A stretch of 37,441 nt of DNA from Bacteroidales bacterium UBA1628 (GCA_002321335.1 DCMG01000152.1:1-37441), one strand, 5' to 3'; numbered from the stretch's first letter, positions 1-8,269 are shown. The notes: generated from the sequence alone by a model not told the origin. Made by a program: numbers and translations.

Positions 1-2433
1 CTCCAAAAGACCGTCAAGGCCGCCAGCGGAAAGGGGTTCAAAGAATCTTTCCGAACCATAGAGGAAAATTTCCAGCAACTCTGGAATATTGAGTCTGCTG
101 TCAGAGAGCCGTTCATGCCATCAAGGCAAATCTCACGGACTCCTCGGAGGCACACTGAATATAATGGATCTGTCCTCGGCGAAGATTCTGGAATATATTC
201 CCTGAAATCAGGCTTGGCGACACCAAACAGTCTGGTAAGACTGGAGCCTAACGGTAAAGAAAAGAGAATCAGGTCTTTCGCCTCCTACACAAGCGATCTG
301 TTCCTTGATTCTGAGGGTCAAAGAATATTCTGGAGCGAGTCCGTGGCAGGACGCAGATGGACTCTCGGTGGAAGCTCACGGATCCGCTACGTGGATCTGT
401 CGAAGCCGGGAAGAGTCCACAACCTAACCAAAAACGGGCGGTATTTCAATCCGGCTCCGGCAACTGACGGAAAGGTCATAGCCGCCACTGAATATCCTTA
501 CGCAGGGGGATCGCGGATTGTCCTGCTGGATTCCGGCAATGGTTCCGTCAAGGAATCGTTCACCGCTCCGGACTCGCTTCAGTTCACGGAATCGGCCTGG
601 ATCGGGAACAGGCTGTTCGCGGCCGGGTTGTCGGAGAACGGGATGGGAGTCTATGAGATTACAGGACAGAGTTCTGACGGCAAGGCTATGCTCCGTCAAT
701 TACTTGGTCCTCAACCTATCACCCTCTCGCATCTTCGTAACGTTCCGGCCCTTCGGCAAGCTCAGGGACCGGAACAAGACTGGTCGCTGAGCCTGCGGTG
801 CACTGAGCTAGCCGAAGTGTCGAAGCGCCAGGTCTCAGAAGACGCGCAGCTATCCTTCCTATGCGACCGGACGGGGGTGACGGAATTATATTCATTAGAC
901 GTTGAGAGCCTGACGCTGCGGCAGCTGACATCGACACGCTACGGGATAAGTTCGCCGGTGTTCAAGGCAGACACGCTGTACTACAGTTCGTTGGCGGCAT
1001 CGGACAGGCCTCAGGACTACAAACAGGGACGCATGATGTACGCCACAGCCGCAAGCGACTTACCAGTCACGGTAGTCCGCTATGAGGATATTCATAAATA
1101 TCCGGTAGCAGATGCGCTTACAGCGCAGGAAGCCGCTCTTGTCGACACGGCTGCCATTGCGTCGGAGGTAAAATTCTCGCGGACGGAAAGATATTCAAAG
1201 GTCAGATTCCCGCACGTCCATTCGTGGGCTCCTGTCTATTTCAACTACGACAATGTCGAGTCCACAAGCGGCGATGACTACTATAAAACAGCATCACTCG
1301 GAGCCACAGCTATATTTCAGAACCTGCTCAGCACTGGCTACGGAATGGTCGGCTACGGAGCGCACGAAGACCCGTACAAGGCTGGAGAATGGAGACATTC
1401 TGGACACTTCAAGTACATATTCACAGGACTTTACCCTGTGTTTGAGTTCTCCGCTGACTTCAATGACAGAGCGGCACTTGACATCCAGAAAATCCAAGTC
1501 AGCAAAGAGAAAATGTACAGGCTTTATAACAAAGGCGCTCTGACAGACAGACTTTATTTTGAAGGAGGCTTGAAAGTCTACATTCCGTTCAATTTCTCGT
1601 CTGGCGGCATCAGCCGCGGACTGATTCCGCAGATAAAGTACAAGTTCACAAACGACAGATACAACGACCAGATTCTGTTCCAGCACATCGTGAAAAAGGA
1701 CGGAAAAGATGTGGCAGAGACTTACAACACAGTAGGTGAGGACCACATCTCGCCTCTTCGGACTCTGGACGCATCCATGAGAGGCTATGTCATGAGGCAG
1801 AAAGCCCCGTCTCAGGTCTTTCCTTCGCTGGGATTCGGGGCCGAACTTGGATTCCACTTCAGACCGGGACACAGCAAGGCCTACAATCCGACAGCCTACC
1901 TCTACACCTACGGTTACCTTCCAGGGTTCACCGCCCGCCAAGGACTCCGGCTCACCGCATCGATGGAGGTGTGGTACGGGCCATACGAGGAGGGAGGCAT
2001 AATGGAAGGGGCGTTGACAGCCATCCCGAGAGGCTTCGTGGGCACCAACCTCAAAAACATCATCAATTCCTGCTCGGAATCCAGATGGAGGGTCACCGCC
2101 GACTATGCGATTCCTTTCGCGGATGTTGACTGGTCGTTCCTCAGCCCGGTGGCCTACATCAAGAATTTCGAGCTGACTCCGTTCTTCGACTGGTCCTATC
2201 AGACTTTCTGCTGGGACAACTGGCTGCATTACAATCCGGGAGCCGTCACCGGAGAGAACCTGTTCAGCGTCGGGGCCGACCTCACCGTCAATCTCGGCAA
2301 CTTCTTCTGGCTCCCCTACGACACTCAGATCGGCATCCGCTACGCCCGCAACTTCTGGCACTACATCGACCGCTTCCCGATCAGCGACCTCAACAAGAAC
2401 TACATCGGCTGGATTTTCAGTGTAAGTCTATAG
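1..2433 (+). CDS. TolB/PD40-type propeller plus outer-membrane beta-barrel protein (5' partial)
   Basis: The frame is open from base 1 with no stop, so the gene starts before the window; the ATG at 115 is probably internal. 810 residues are visible. The first half has beta-propeller (WD40-like/PD40, TolB-type) strands such as RIRYVDLSKPGRVHNLT, DAQLSFLCDRTGVTELYSLD and RQLTSTRYGISSPVF. The second half, from about base 1200, is rich in alternating aromatic strands typical of an outer-membrane barrel and ends in FSVSL. Similar Bacteroidetes proteins combine a metallopeptidase-like N-terminus, a TolB propeller and a barrel; whether a peptidase domain lies upstream cannot be seen. A palindromic repeat (748-828) interrupts the propeller in frame. 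The natural substrate is unknown. The family call is an inference from strand pattern, not from a catalytic motif. Confidence 0.75.
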   Translation, partial: LQKTVKAASGKGFKESFRTIEENFQQLWNIESAVREPFMPSRQISRTPRRHTEYNGSVLGEDSGIYSLKSGLATPNSLVRLEPNGKEKRIRSFASYTSDLFLDSEGQRIFWSESVAGRRWTLGGSSRIRYVDLSKPGRVHNLTKNGRYFNPAPATDGKVIAATEYPYAGGSRIVLLDSGNGSVKESFTAPDSLQFTESAWIGNRLFAAGLSENGMGVYEITGQSSDGKAMLRQLLGPQPITLSHLRNVPALRQAQGPEQDWSLSLRCTELAEVSKRQVSEDAQLSFLCDRTGVTELYSLDVESLTLRQLTSTRYGISSPVFKADTLYYSSLAASDRPQDYKQGRMMYATAASDLPVTVVRYEDIHKYPVADALTAQEAALVDTAAIASEVKFSRTERYSKVRFPHVHSWAPVYFNYDNVESTSGDDYYKTASLGATAIFQNLLSTGYGMVGYGAHEDPYKAGEWRHSGHFKYIFTGLYPVFEFSADFNDRAALDIQKIQVSKEKMYRLYNKGALTDRLYFEGGLKVYIPFNFSSGGISRGLIPQIKYKFTNDRYNDQILFQHIVKKDGKDVAETYNTVGEDHISPLRTLDASMRGYVMRQKAPSQVFPSLGFGAELGFHFRPGHSKAYNPTAYLYTYGYLPGFTARQGLRLTASMEVWYGPYEEGGIMEGALTAIPRGFVGTNLKNIINSCSESRWRVTADYAIPFADVDWSFLSPVAYIKNFELTPFFDWSYQTFCWDNWLHYNPGAVTGENLFSVGADLTVNLGNFFWLPYDTQIGIRYARNFWHYIDRFPISDLNKNYIGWIFSVSL
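748..828. repeat. Palindromic dispersed repeat inserted in frame in a CDS
   Basis: Three related half-sites lie close together: CTTCGGCAAGCTCAGGGACC at 751-770, then inverted versions at 782-798 (GGTCGCTGAGCCTGCGG) and 801-817 (CACTGAGCTAGCCGAAG). The first two match as an inverted repeat at 14 of 17 positions. The element is about 81 bases, a multiple of three, and is read as 27 residues (ALRQAQGPEQD... ELAEVSKR) of low resemblance to the surrounding propeller. A related unit is found at 35917-35947 between sufE and sufS. Such GGCTCAG-containing palindromes recur in Bacteroidetes genomes, as far as I know. Confidence 0.7.
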
Positions 2434-2454
2434 TCTCCATTACTTTCGAAAAAG

Positions 2455-2487
2455 TTTTGCGAGAATGCGTCAGTTGTCTTATCTTTG
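2455..2487 (+). promoter_or_regulatory. Bacteroidetes-type promoter of the YeiH-like operon
   Basis: TTTTG at 2455-2459 (-33 box) is followed after 20 bases by TATCTTTG at 2480-2487 (-7 box). This matches TTTG-N19..20-TAnnTTTG and lies 35 bases before the start codon at 2523. Confidence 0.75.
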
Positions 2488-2522
2488 CAAAATAGTAAAA
2501 CATTATACTAATTTTTCTACAG

Positions 2523-3878
2523 ATGGAGAAAGGCAAGACTGTTCCCGCGTTTTGGGGAAAGGAGGACTGGCAGGCAATCTGGATAGGCGGCATCGTGATC
2601 GTCATCGCCTGCATCGCTGTCCTGACGAAAGCATTTGATTTTTCAGCGGTTAAATTCGCCACTTGGACTCTCGGCGAGAATCTCTCGGGGGCTGCGGCGG
2701 CCAAGGTTGTCCCTCTGGGTGAGCAGCTTGGGGCGTGGGCATTCTGGCGCAAGTTCCTCGTGACGTTCATCACACTCGGAGCCCTGTTCACCATTGGAGT
2801 CAAACTTCAGGGCGAAAGCGTGAAGAAATATATTCCCGCCATCATCGGACTATTCGTCATCGCCCTTGTGGTACGCCTCATAAGCGCTGAATATACCCTC
2901 AACCGCTACCTCGAATGGGCTTTCTGGGCACTTCTGGTCGGTCTTCTAATCTCCAACACAGTCGGAGTTCCGAACTGGCTGAAGCCGGCAATCAAGACCG
3001 AATTCTACATCAAGTCCGGCCTTGTCATCATGGGATTCTCCGTGCTGTTCTCCAACATCGCCAAATTCGGTCTCTACGGCCTTGGAATAGCATGGATTGT
3101 GACTCCTGTAGTAATCTTGTTCATGTGGTGGTTCGGAACCAATGTATTGAAAATCAACAATAAACCACTCGTCATCACGATGGCTTCAGCGACCAGTGTC
3201 TGCGGAACCAGCGCCGCGATCGCCACAGCGGCAGCGTCAAAGGCCAAGAAGGACGACCTTTCCATCACCGTTTCGATCTCGATCATATTCACAATCCTAA
3301 TGATGGTCTTCGAACCGATCATCATCAAGGCTTGCGGTATGTCGCAGATCATGGGAGGCTCGCTCATCGGCGGTACTGTTGACTCAACCGGTGCTGTCGT
3401 TGTGGCAGGTACGGCCCTCGGCCCAGAGGCACAGCAGGCAGCTGTTCTGGTGAAGTCCATCCAGAACATCCTTATCGGTTTCATCGCCTTCTTCGTGGCC
3501 GTGTTCTTCGCCACAAAGGTGGACAACAGCGGAACCACAAAGGTGGGAGCAAGCGAGATTTGGTACAGATTCCCTAAGTTTATCCTCGGTTTCTTCATCG
3601 CCTCTATGGTGGCCTCATTCCTGATCCAGCCTCTTTGCGGAGCCGACCAGGTCGGAGCCATCAACAAGGTTCTCGACCAGTACAAGAACTGGGCTTTCGT
3701 TCTGGCGTTCACCAGCATCGGACTGGACACGAACTTCAAGGAGATCATCAAGCAGATGCAGGGCGGCAAGGTGCTCTGGCTCTACATCATCGGCCAGCTC
3801 TTCAACATCGCGCTGACGTTCTTCGCTGTTTGGTTCCTCCTTTCAGGCAAGTTCTTCCCGATTCCAGTTCTTGACTAA
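2523..3878 (+). CDS. YeiH-type putative sulfate exporter family transporter (UPF0324)
   Basis: A 451-residue polytopic inner-membrane protein with roughly ten to eleven hydrophobic segments. Recognisable family stretches are KSGLVIMGFSVLFSNIAKFG (about 160-180), the small-residue segment TMASATSVCGTSAAIATAAA (about 220-238), GGTVDSTGAVVVAGTALG (about 283-300) and AAVLVKSIQNILIGF (about 305-319). It is longer than E. coli YeiH (about 350 residues), with an N-terminal extension containing an additional membrane segment. Family members are annotated as putative sulfate exporters, but substrates are largely unproven. The stop overlaps the start of the next small membrane protein (TAATG), so the two are probably translationally coupled. 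Confidence 0.85.
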   Translation: MEKGKTVPAFWGKEDWQAIWIGGIVIVIACIAVLTKAFDFSAVKFATWTLGENLSGAAAAKVVPLGEQLGAWAFWRKFLVTFITLGALFTIGVKLQGESVKKYIPAIIGLFVIALVVRLISAEYTLNRYLEWAFWALLVGLLISNTVGVPNWLKPAIKTEFYIKSGLVIMGFSVLFSNIAKFGLYGLGIAWIVTPVVILFMWWFGTNVLKINNKPLVITMASATSVCGTSAAIATAAASKAKKDDLSITVSISIIFTILMMVFEPIIIKACGMSQIMGGSLIGGTVDSTGAVVVAGTALGPEAQQAAVLVKSIQNILIGFIAFFVAVFFATKVDNSGTTKVGASEIWYRFPKFILGFFIASMVASFLIQPLCGADQVGAINKVLDQYKNWAFVLAFTSIGLDTNFKEIIKQMQGGKVLWLYIIGQLFNIALTFFAVWFLLSGKFFPIPVLD

Positions 3879-4153
3879 TGAATATCTCAGGCAAAAGAAT
3901 CGTCAAGGTTCTTACCCTGACAGTCATAGGGGCGACCATTCTGGCCGCCCTTTACATAATGGCGCGCGGTCTCGGCCTTCAAGACTCGCTCGACTTCGGG
4001 GCGGGGGCATATTACTACGCCGACATCCCGGAGTTCGACAAGTACACCCAAGGCACGCACTACGCTGCCAAACTGCCGTTCTGGGTCTATGTTGTCTTGT
4101 TCCTCGCCTGGGGAGCGTTGATGTACAAGGTCTGGAAATGGCTTGACAAATAG
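3878..4153 (+). CDS. Small two-pass membrane protein coupled to YeiH-like transporter
   Basis: 91 residues, starting in the TAATG overlap with the transporter stop. Two hydrophobic segments are visible, about residues 9-29 (VKVLTLTVIGATILAALYIMA) and 68-84 (FWVYVVLFLAWGALMYK), joined by a loop rich in D, Y and F. I do not recognise a named family. Overlap and same strand suggest a transporter subunit or an accessory factor, which is inference from position only. Confidence 0.75.
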   Translation: MNISGKRIVKVLTLTVIGATILAALYIMARGLGLQDSLDFGAGAYYYADIPEFDKYTQGTHYAAKLPFWVYVVLFLAWGALMYKVWKWLDK

Positions 4154-4239
4154 GAGGTTGGAATATTAGGGCCAGCCAGACAAGCCAGCGACGATGTACA
4201 AAGCAGACGATAATTAAAGAATATTTAGATAAAACGAAT

Positions 4240-4890
4240 ATGTCAGAGAAGGTCACGGCCGTTTGTCCGGCCTGCGGAGAAAAGCACGGAATAGAAGTCT
4301 GGAACCGCATAAATGTCGGAGAGAATCCGGAATTGAAAGCGAAAGTCAAGGACGGCTCGCTGTTCGTGTGGGAATGCCCGCACTGCGGCAAGGCAAATCT
4401 CATTCAGGGTCAGACACTTTACCACGACCCGACCGAGCGCCTTATGATTTGGCTGATGCCCGACGGAATCCTTCCTGAGGCTCAGGAGAAGGCACTTGAG
4501 GCTCAGTTCGAGAAGATTTCGCAGACTTTGGAAGGCTACACGCTCCGCCGGGTGAGCGACATAGGATCGCTGATCGAGAAAGTCAACATCTTCGACGCCG
4601 GTCTGGATGACTGCGCGATAGAGATGTGCAAGTACATCACCAAGATGGAGATGATGGATAAAGGTGGCGCCAAAGACCTTCTGAACACCCCATTCAAGTT
4701 CTACCACATTGACGGCCCAGACAACGACATCGAGTTCTCCTACCCTCACGATGGACAGATGCATGGCCTACGCATCGGATTCAATGTTTACGAAGACTGC
4801 GCCGGTATCATCCGCCGCAACCCCGCCGTCAAACCCTCCCCCGGCTTCTCACGCATCGACCCCGGCTGGGTCGCCCGCTTCTTCAGGTAA
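4240..4890 (+). CDS. CpXC domain protein
   Basis: 216 residues. The N-terminus has two Cys pairs, CPACGEKH (residues 9-16) and CPHCGKAN (about 47-54), the pattern of the CpXC zinc-ribbon domain, followed by the family-like LYHDPTERLMIWLMPD. The rest is mixed alpha/beta with a C-terminal region ending FSRIDPGWVARFFR. No signal peptide is visible, so it is likely cytoplasmic. The function of CpXC proteins is not established. It is 86 bases downstream of the small membrane protein and could share its transcript. Confidence 0.8.
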   Translation: MSEKVTAVCPACGEKHGIEVWNRINVGENPELKAKVKDGSLFVWECPHCGKANLIQGQTLYHDPTERLMIWLMPDGILPEAQEKALEAQFEKISQTLEGYTLRRVSDIGSLIEKVNIFDAGLDDCAIEMCKYITKMEMMDKGGAKDLLNTPFKFYHIDGPDNDIEFSYPHDGQMHGLRIGFNVYEDCAGIIRRNPAVKPSPGFSRIDPGWVARFFR

Positions 4891-4907
4891 CCCTATCTCC
4901 TTATTCA

Positions 4908-5000
4908 GCCAAAATTGGGGTATTTTATACATTTGTGGCTAAATAAGGAATTTTATTTGGCCAAAATTGGGATATTTTATACATTTGTGGCTAAATAAGG
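4908..5000 (+). repeat. Tandem 41-bp promoter-containing direct repeat
   Basis: Two copies of a 41-base unit, 4908-4948 and 4960-5000, are identical at 40 of 41 positions (G to A inside the GGGG run) with a period of 52. Each copy contains TACATTTG (4928-4935 and 4980-4987), a perfect -7 box. Copy 1 is also framed by an inverted repeat, CCTTATTCAGCC at 4899-4910 and GGCTAAATAAGG at 4937-4948, paired at 11 of 12 positions. The array ends 7 bases before the ATPase start. Confidence 0.85.
4956..4987 (+). promoter_or_regulatory. Proximal promoter of the ATPase gene
   Basis: TTTG at 4956-4959, a 20-base spacer and TACATTTG at 4980-4987 match the Bacteroidetes consensus exactly. The upstream repeat copy keeps the -7 box but has TTCA instead of TTTG, so it looks weaker. 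Transcription from the proximal copy would give a leader of only about 15 bases. Confidence 0.7.
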
Positions 5001-5007
5001 GATAATT

Positions 5008-6438
5008 ATGGTTGGTAGAGAATCAGAAAAACAAAAACTGCAAAGAGCGTTGGAAAGAAACAAGGCTCAAATTGTTGTAGTCTATGGAAGAAGACGCGTA
5101 GGCAAGACGTTCCTGATCAACGAATTTTTCAATAACAGTTTTGCGTTCAAGCATACCGCAGTATCTCCTATTGATAAAGGATCAGCAAAAGGCCAGCTTC
5201 AGAACCAACTGGCAGAGTTCTTCTACTCCATGAAATCCTACGGTCTTTCAAGCGTGGAGACCTGTCCAAAGACATGGATTGAAGCCTTTCACCTATTACA
5301 GGAATTGATGGACCATAAAGCCGATGGGAACAATCAAGTCATATTCTTCGATGAACTCCCTTGGATGGACACACCGCGATCAGGATTTGTAAGTGCCTTT
5401 GAGCATTTCTGCAATGATTGGTGCTCCGCACGCAACCATGTAAAACTAATAGTATGCGGTTCGGCCACTTCGTGGATTTGCGATGAAATGCTGGACAGCA
5501 AGGGTGGTTTGTATGACAGAGTGACAACCAGCATATACGTTCGTCCGTTCACATTGAGGGAATGCGGCGCGTTTTTCAAAGAGGAAGGGTTCCATTTAGA
5601 CAAATATGATGTAGTGCAGGCATATATGGCTTTCGGAGGTATTCCGTATTATTTGTCACAATTTCAAGAAGACCTCAGCGTTGTCCAAAACATTGACACT
5701 TTGCTTTTTGACAAGGATTCCATCCTCTATGATGAATTTGACAAACTCTTTTCTTCTCAATTCGCCAATCCGGAAACGCTGAAATCAATTGTGACAGCAA
5801 TCGGTAAAAAAAGATGTGGACTTACACGTGATGAATTGGTCGAAGAATTGAAAACAACCTCTGGCGGTACGTTCTCACGCTCATTGGCCGCTCTTGAAAA
5901 AAGCAGACTCATCATATCATACATACCTTATAGCGAGAAGAAACCAAAGTTTCGTATATCGGATTCATTCTGCTCATTTTATCTTCATTATGTAAAAAAC
6001 AACAAAGGACAGAAATATTTCTGGCAAACACACTACAATTCTCCTTCAATGAACAGTTGGTTGGGATACGCCTTTGAAGAAGTGGTGTTCTATCATATTG
6101 ACCAGATAAAGCAGGCATTAGGGATATCCGGAGTTCTTTCCACAGAATCAGCATGGTACGCTGGCGGTACTGAGACGAAAGAAGGAATGCAGATAGATAT
6201 GCTTATAGACCGGGCCGACAGAGTCGTAAACGTCTGTGAGATTAAATTCTGCAACGATGAGTACTGTGTCACATCGGAATATGCACGCAAAATATCAAAC
6301 CGCATAGACCGAATATCAGAAATGTTCAACCATAAACGAAGCATAGCAAGCGTGCTTATCACAACATACGGACTTAAGAAAAATGAATATTCAAGCCGCT
6401 TCCAGAAAGTACTTACTCTGGAAGACCTGTTTAGGTAG
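5008..6438 (+). CDS. AAA ATPase with C-terminal PD-(D/E)XK-like (DUF234-type) domain
   Basis: 476 residues. The N-terminal ATPase has Walker A GRRRVGKT at 27-34, Walker B IFFDE at 112-116 and a sensor-like LIVCGSATSW near 148-157, the pattern of the archaeal-type ATPase family (PF01637). A winged-helix-like middle follows, with FGGIPYYLSQF and FRISDSFCSFYLHYV. The C-terminus keeps a nuclease-like signature, D397 followed by E411-I-K413 in IDMLIDRADR...NVCEIKF. Such genes are abundant in gut Bacteroidales and archaea, often as multi-copy families; their role is unknown, with defence or selfish behaviour suggested by the domain pairing. It stands alone behind a duplicated promoter cassette and is AT-richer than the flanking housekeeping genes, consistent with acquisition. 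Confidence 0.85.
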   Translation: MVGRESEKQKLQRALERNKAQIVVVYGRRRVGKTFLINEFFNNSFAFKHTAVSPIDKGSAKGQLQNQLAEFFYSMKSYGLSSVETCPKTWIEAFHLLQELMDHKADGNNQVIFFDELPWMDTPRSGFVSAFEHFCNDWCSARNHVKLIVCGSATSWICDEMLDSKGGLYDRVTTSIYVRPFTLRECGAFFKEEGFHLDKYDVVQAYMAFGGIPYYLSQFQEDLSVVQNIDTLLFDKDSILYDEFDKLFSSQFANPETLKSIVTAIGKKRCGLTRDELVEELKTTSGGTFSRSLAALEKSRLIISYIPYSEKKPKFRISDSFCSFYLHYVKNNKGQKYFWQTHYNSPSMNSWLGYAFEEVVFYHIDQIKQALGISGVLSTESAWYAGGTETKEGMQIDMLIDRADRVVNVCEIKFCNDEYCVTSEYARKISNRIDRISEMFNHKRSIASVLITTYGLKKNEYSSRFQKVLTLEDLFR

Positions 6439-6510
6439 ATTAAAATCCGCACCGATATTTACCCATAAAAGTCCAGTGGTCTTAATTTGTATTCAAGATT
6501 GCCGTAATAT

Positions 6511-6542
6511 TTTTGTAGGTTGAATATTTTAGACTATTTTTG
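6511..6542 (+). promoter_or_regulatory. Promoter of the putative RNA gene
   Basis: TTTTG at 6511-6515, a 19-base spacer and TATTTTTG at 6535-6542 fit the Bacteroidetes consensus. No open reading frame starts within 400 bases downstream, so this promoter seems to drive a non-coding transcript starting near 6548. Confidence 0.6.
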
Positions 6543-6547
6543 GGCGA

Positions 6548-6840
6548 AACAATCCCAAAAGGTGCTGTTATTTCCGAAAATATACTTATCTTAGCATCGT
6601 TTTAGGCACTCCGTGTCTGAAACATACATATTGATGAAAGTGTTTTCGCACTATCCTTCAAAAGAAATCTGACAGTTTCAATGGATACAAGGATATGAAC
6701 GACAGCACCTTTATCTGTATTCGTTTGCGTGTGTTCATCACTCGACGATACAGGTGTGGGGATTGTTTCAGTTTGTCTGTATCCAGGTTTTGTCAGAACC
6801 TCTTTTGAGATGAACGAAAGGGCTCCACACTTTCTTTTTA
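6548..6840 (+). ncRNA. Putative structured non-coding RNA, family unknown
   Basis: This lies in the 556-base gene-free stretch 6439-6994. A consensus promoter ends at 6542. GGTGCTGT at 6561-6568 pairs perfectly with ACAGCACC at 6702-6709, closing a 149-base domain. Inside it, GTGTC-TGAAAC (about 6614-6624) can pair with GTTTCA...GATAC (about 6675-6687). A second module has GATACAG (6747-6753) pairing with CTGTATC (6777-6783), and GTGTGGGG (6754-6761) pairing with CTCCACAC (6823-6830). These two stems interleave, so they form a pseudoknot or alternate with each other. The last stem is followed by TTTCTTTTT, a plausible terminator. No tRNA, tmRNA or RNase P signature is visible. It could instead be a long leader of the operon at 6995. 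The rest of the gap, 6843-6994, shows only AT-rich DNA and no clear gene. Confidence 0.45.
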
Positions 6841-6994
6841 TTAATTAACTGAACAACCAAGGAAGCCAGTTGCACAATATGACGCTATAGCGGCATTGAG
6901 TATACTTTGCATCGTACTGAATCAGACGTTGTACTCGTATGTTTTTTATTGTTGGGTGGAATATATAGGTTAATTAATTAATGAGTTTATATTT

Positions 6995-7492
6995 ATGAAA
7001 AAATTCGTTCTTTTCGCACTTGGCGTGCTTCTCATTGTTTCTTGTGGAACAACGAAACAAGTCGCATCAAAAGCGACAGATTCAATTGATCAATACCGCT
7101 ATGATGTTGATTATGTCAAGAACTCCGGTGATGGTATGTCAACTGTCAAAGTCTGGAGTTATGGCAAGTCGGCAAAGATCGCGGAAGAGAAATGCAGGGC
7201 CAACGCTGTACATGGTGTGATTTTTAAGGGTTATACCGGACAAGGAGCGGCACAGCCGGCATTGGTGAAAAGCGCTACCGGTTACTCGGATCATAAGGAT
7301 TTCTTTGATAACTTCTTCAGAAGCGGTGATTATCTAAGATATATCTCTTCTGTGGTGGACGGGTCGGTAGAGACGAGAAAGACACAGACCGGTGAGTATA
7401 AGGTGTCCTCCACAATGACTGTGAATGTCAAAATGCTGCGGAAACATCTGGAACAGGCAGGTGTTATTAAAAGTTTGACTTCAGGATTCTAA
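6995..7492 (+). CDS. Exported lipoprotein, first gene of envelope operon
   Basis: 165 residues with a lipoprotein signal (MKKFVLFALGVLLIVSCG, lipobox Cys 17). The mature part has AEEKCRANAVHGVIFKGY (about 62-79) and FFDNFFRSGDYLRYISSVV (about 103-121). The same two blocks recur in the third gene of the operon (ALKQTIFKGI, FFNSFFSDEGDYREFVSS), so the two are paralogs. The alternating Ala pattern recalls LPP20/FlgT-N-like domains, but this is a weak inference. It is the first of six genes spaced 2-10 bases apart. No consensus promoter is obvious directly upstream, so it may depend on the upstream RNA promoter. Confidence 0.8.
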   Translation: MKKFVLFALGVLLIVSCGTTKQVASKATDSIDQYRYDVDYVKNSGDGMSTVKVWSYGKSAKIAEEKCRANAVHGVIFKGYTGQGAAQPALVKSATGYSDHKDFFDNFFRSGDYLRYISSVVDGSVETRKTQTGEYKVSSTMTVNVKMLRKHLEQAGVIKSLTSGF

Positions 7493-7498
7493 TTTGTC

Positions 7499-8263
7499 AT
7501 GAGAAAAACTTTAGCGCTCGTGATGGCATTGTTCATGTCTGTTTTATGCTTCGCACAGCAACAGATTGTGACAATCTATCTGAATAACGGCCATGCTGTG
7601 TCTGGCTGTTTACAGAAAGAATCTCCGACAACAGTGACAATACAAAAATCTGATGGAGAGATTCAAACTATTAATAAAATCGAAATCAGAAAAATCGGTG
7701 ACAATGCAGAGGAACCTTTGATGTCCCGAAATTACAATAAAAAGTATATTGATTACTCTGTTCAAGAGACTGGTTTTTGGTGTGCGGTTGAACTAGGCTC
7801 CGGTGTGAATATTCATGTGGACAACAAGTATGACTCGTCAATAATGACAGATCTTTGCTTTACCGGTGGATACCACATCAATAAGTTCCTGCAGATAGGT
7901 GCCGGCGCAGGTGTCCGCTATTATTATTCGGGTAATGACAGGGTTTATGTCCGCGGAGGGAAACCAAACTCTGATGTAAGATTGTCGTTTCCGGTATATG
8001 CCAATGTGCGTGGACTGATAGTGGACAATAAATCTAGAGTGACTGTGCCTTACTGGTCAGCCAATATTGGATATACAATCAAGGATGGTTTCAGTTTCGC
8101 TCCAAGCATCGGATTGAGGATAGGCTCGATGGAAAGATATCATTTCTTGGTAAGTGTAGGATATGCGCTCCAGTGTGCCAGTGCCCTGAATATGGGTTCT
8201 GACGTGGACTATCACGACATTGTCTTGAACGCGTTAACGCTGAAAGTTGGATTTCAATTCTAA
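7499..8263 (+). CDS. Predicted outer-membrane beta-barrel protein
   Basis: 254 residues with signal peptide MRKTLALVMALFMSVLCFAQ. The mature N-terminus (VTIYLNNGHAVSGCLQ..., SDGEIQTINKIEIRKIG) resembles the small beta module that often precedes Bacteroidetes barrels. From about residue 90 there are repeating amphipathic strands: GFWCAVELGSGVNIHV, DLCFTGGYHINKFLQIGAGAG, SVGYALQC, and a final LTLKVGFQF ending in an aromatic residue, the usual barrel insertion signal. It sits 6 bases after the first lipoprotein gene. It is a candidate membrane anchor of the six-gene system, with no specific family recognised. Confidence 0.75.
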   Translation: MRKTLALVMALFMSVLCFAQQQIVTIYLNNGHAVSGCLQKESPTTVTIQKSDGEIQTINKIEIRKIGDNAEEPLMSRNYNKKYIDYSVQETGFWCAVELGSGVNIHVDNKYDSSIMTDLCFTGGYHINKFLQIGAGAGVRYYYSGNDRVYVRGGKPNSDVRLSFPVYANVRGLIVDNKSRVTVPYWSANIGYTIKDGFSFAPSIGLRIGSMERYHFLVSVGYALQCASALNMGSDVDYHDIVLNALTLKVGFQF

Positions 8264-8269
8264 AATTCC

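Noticed and set aside
1294..2361. 355-codon open reading frame on the minus strand
   Set aside because: Fully antisense to the beta-barrel gene, with Val/Glu-rich sequence lacking domain features; a codon-bias shadow.
1..2433. Start of the first gene at ATG 115
   Set aside because: The frame is open back to base 1 and no promoter or start context is visible, so the gene is partial.
3074..3769. 231-codon open reading frame on the minus strand
   Set aside because: Antisense to the YeiH-like membrane protein, whose frame is clearly the real one.
6439..6994. tRNA, tmRNA or RNase P gene in the gap
   Set aside because: No T-loop GTTCGA motif, CCA-type acceptor or RNase P conserved blocks seen. 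A 6S RNA call was also not adopted because the inner helices are too asymmetric to decide by eye.
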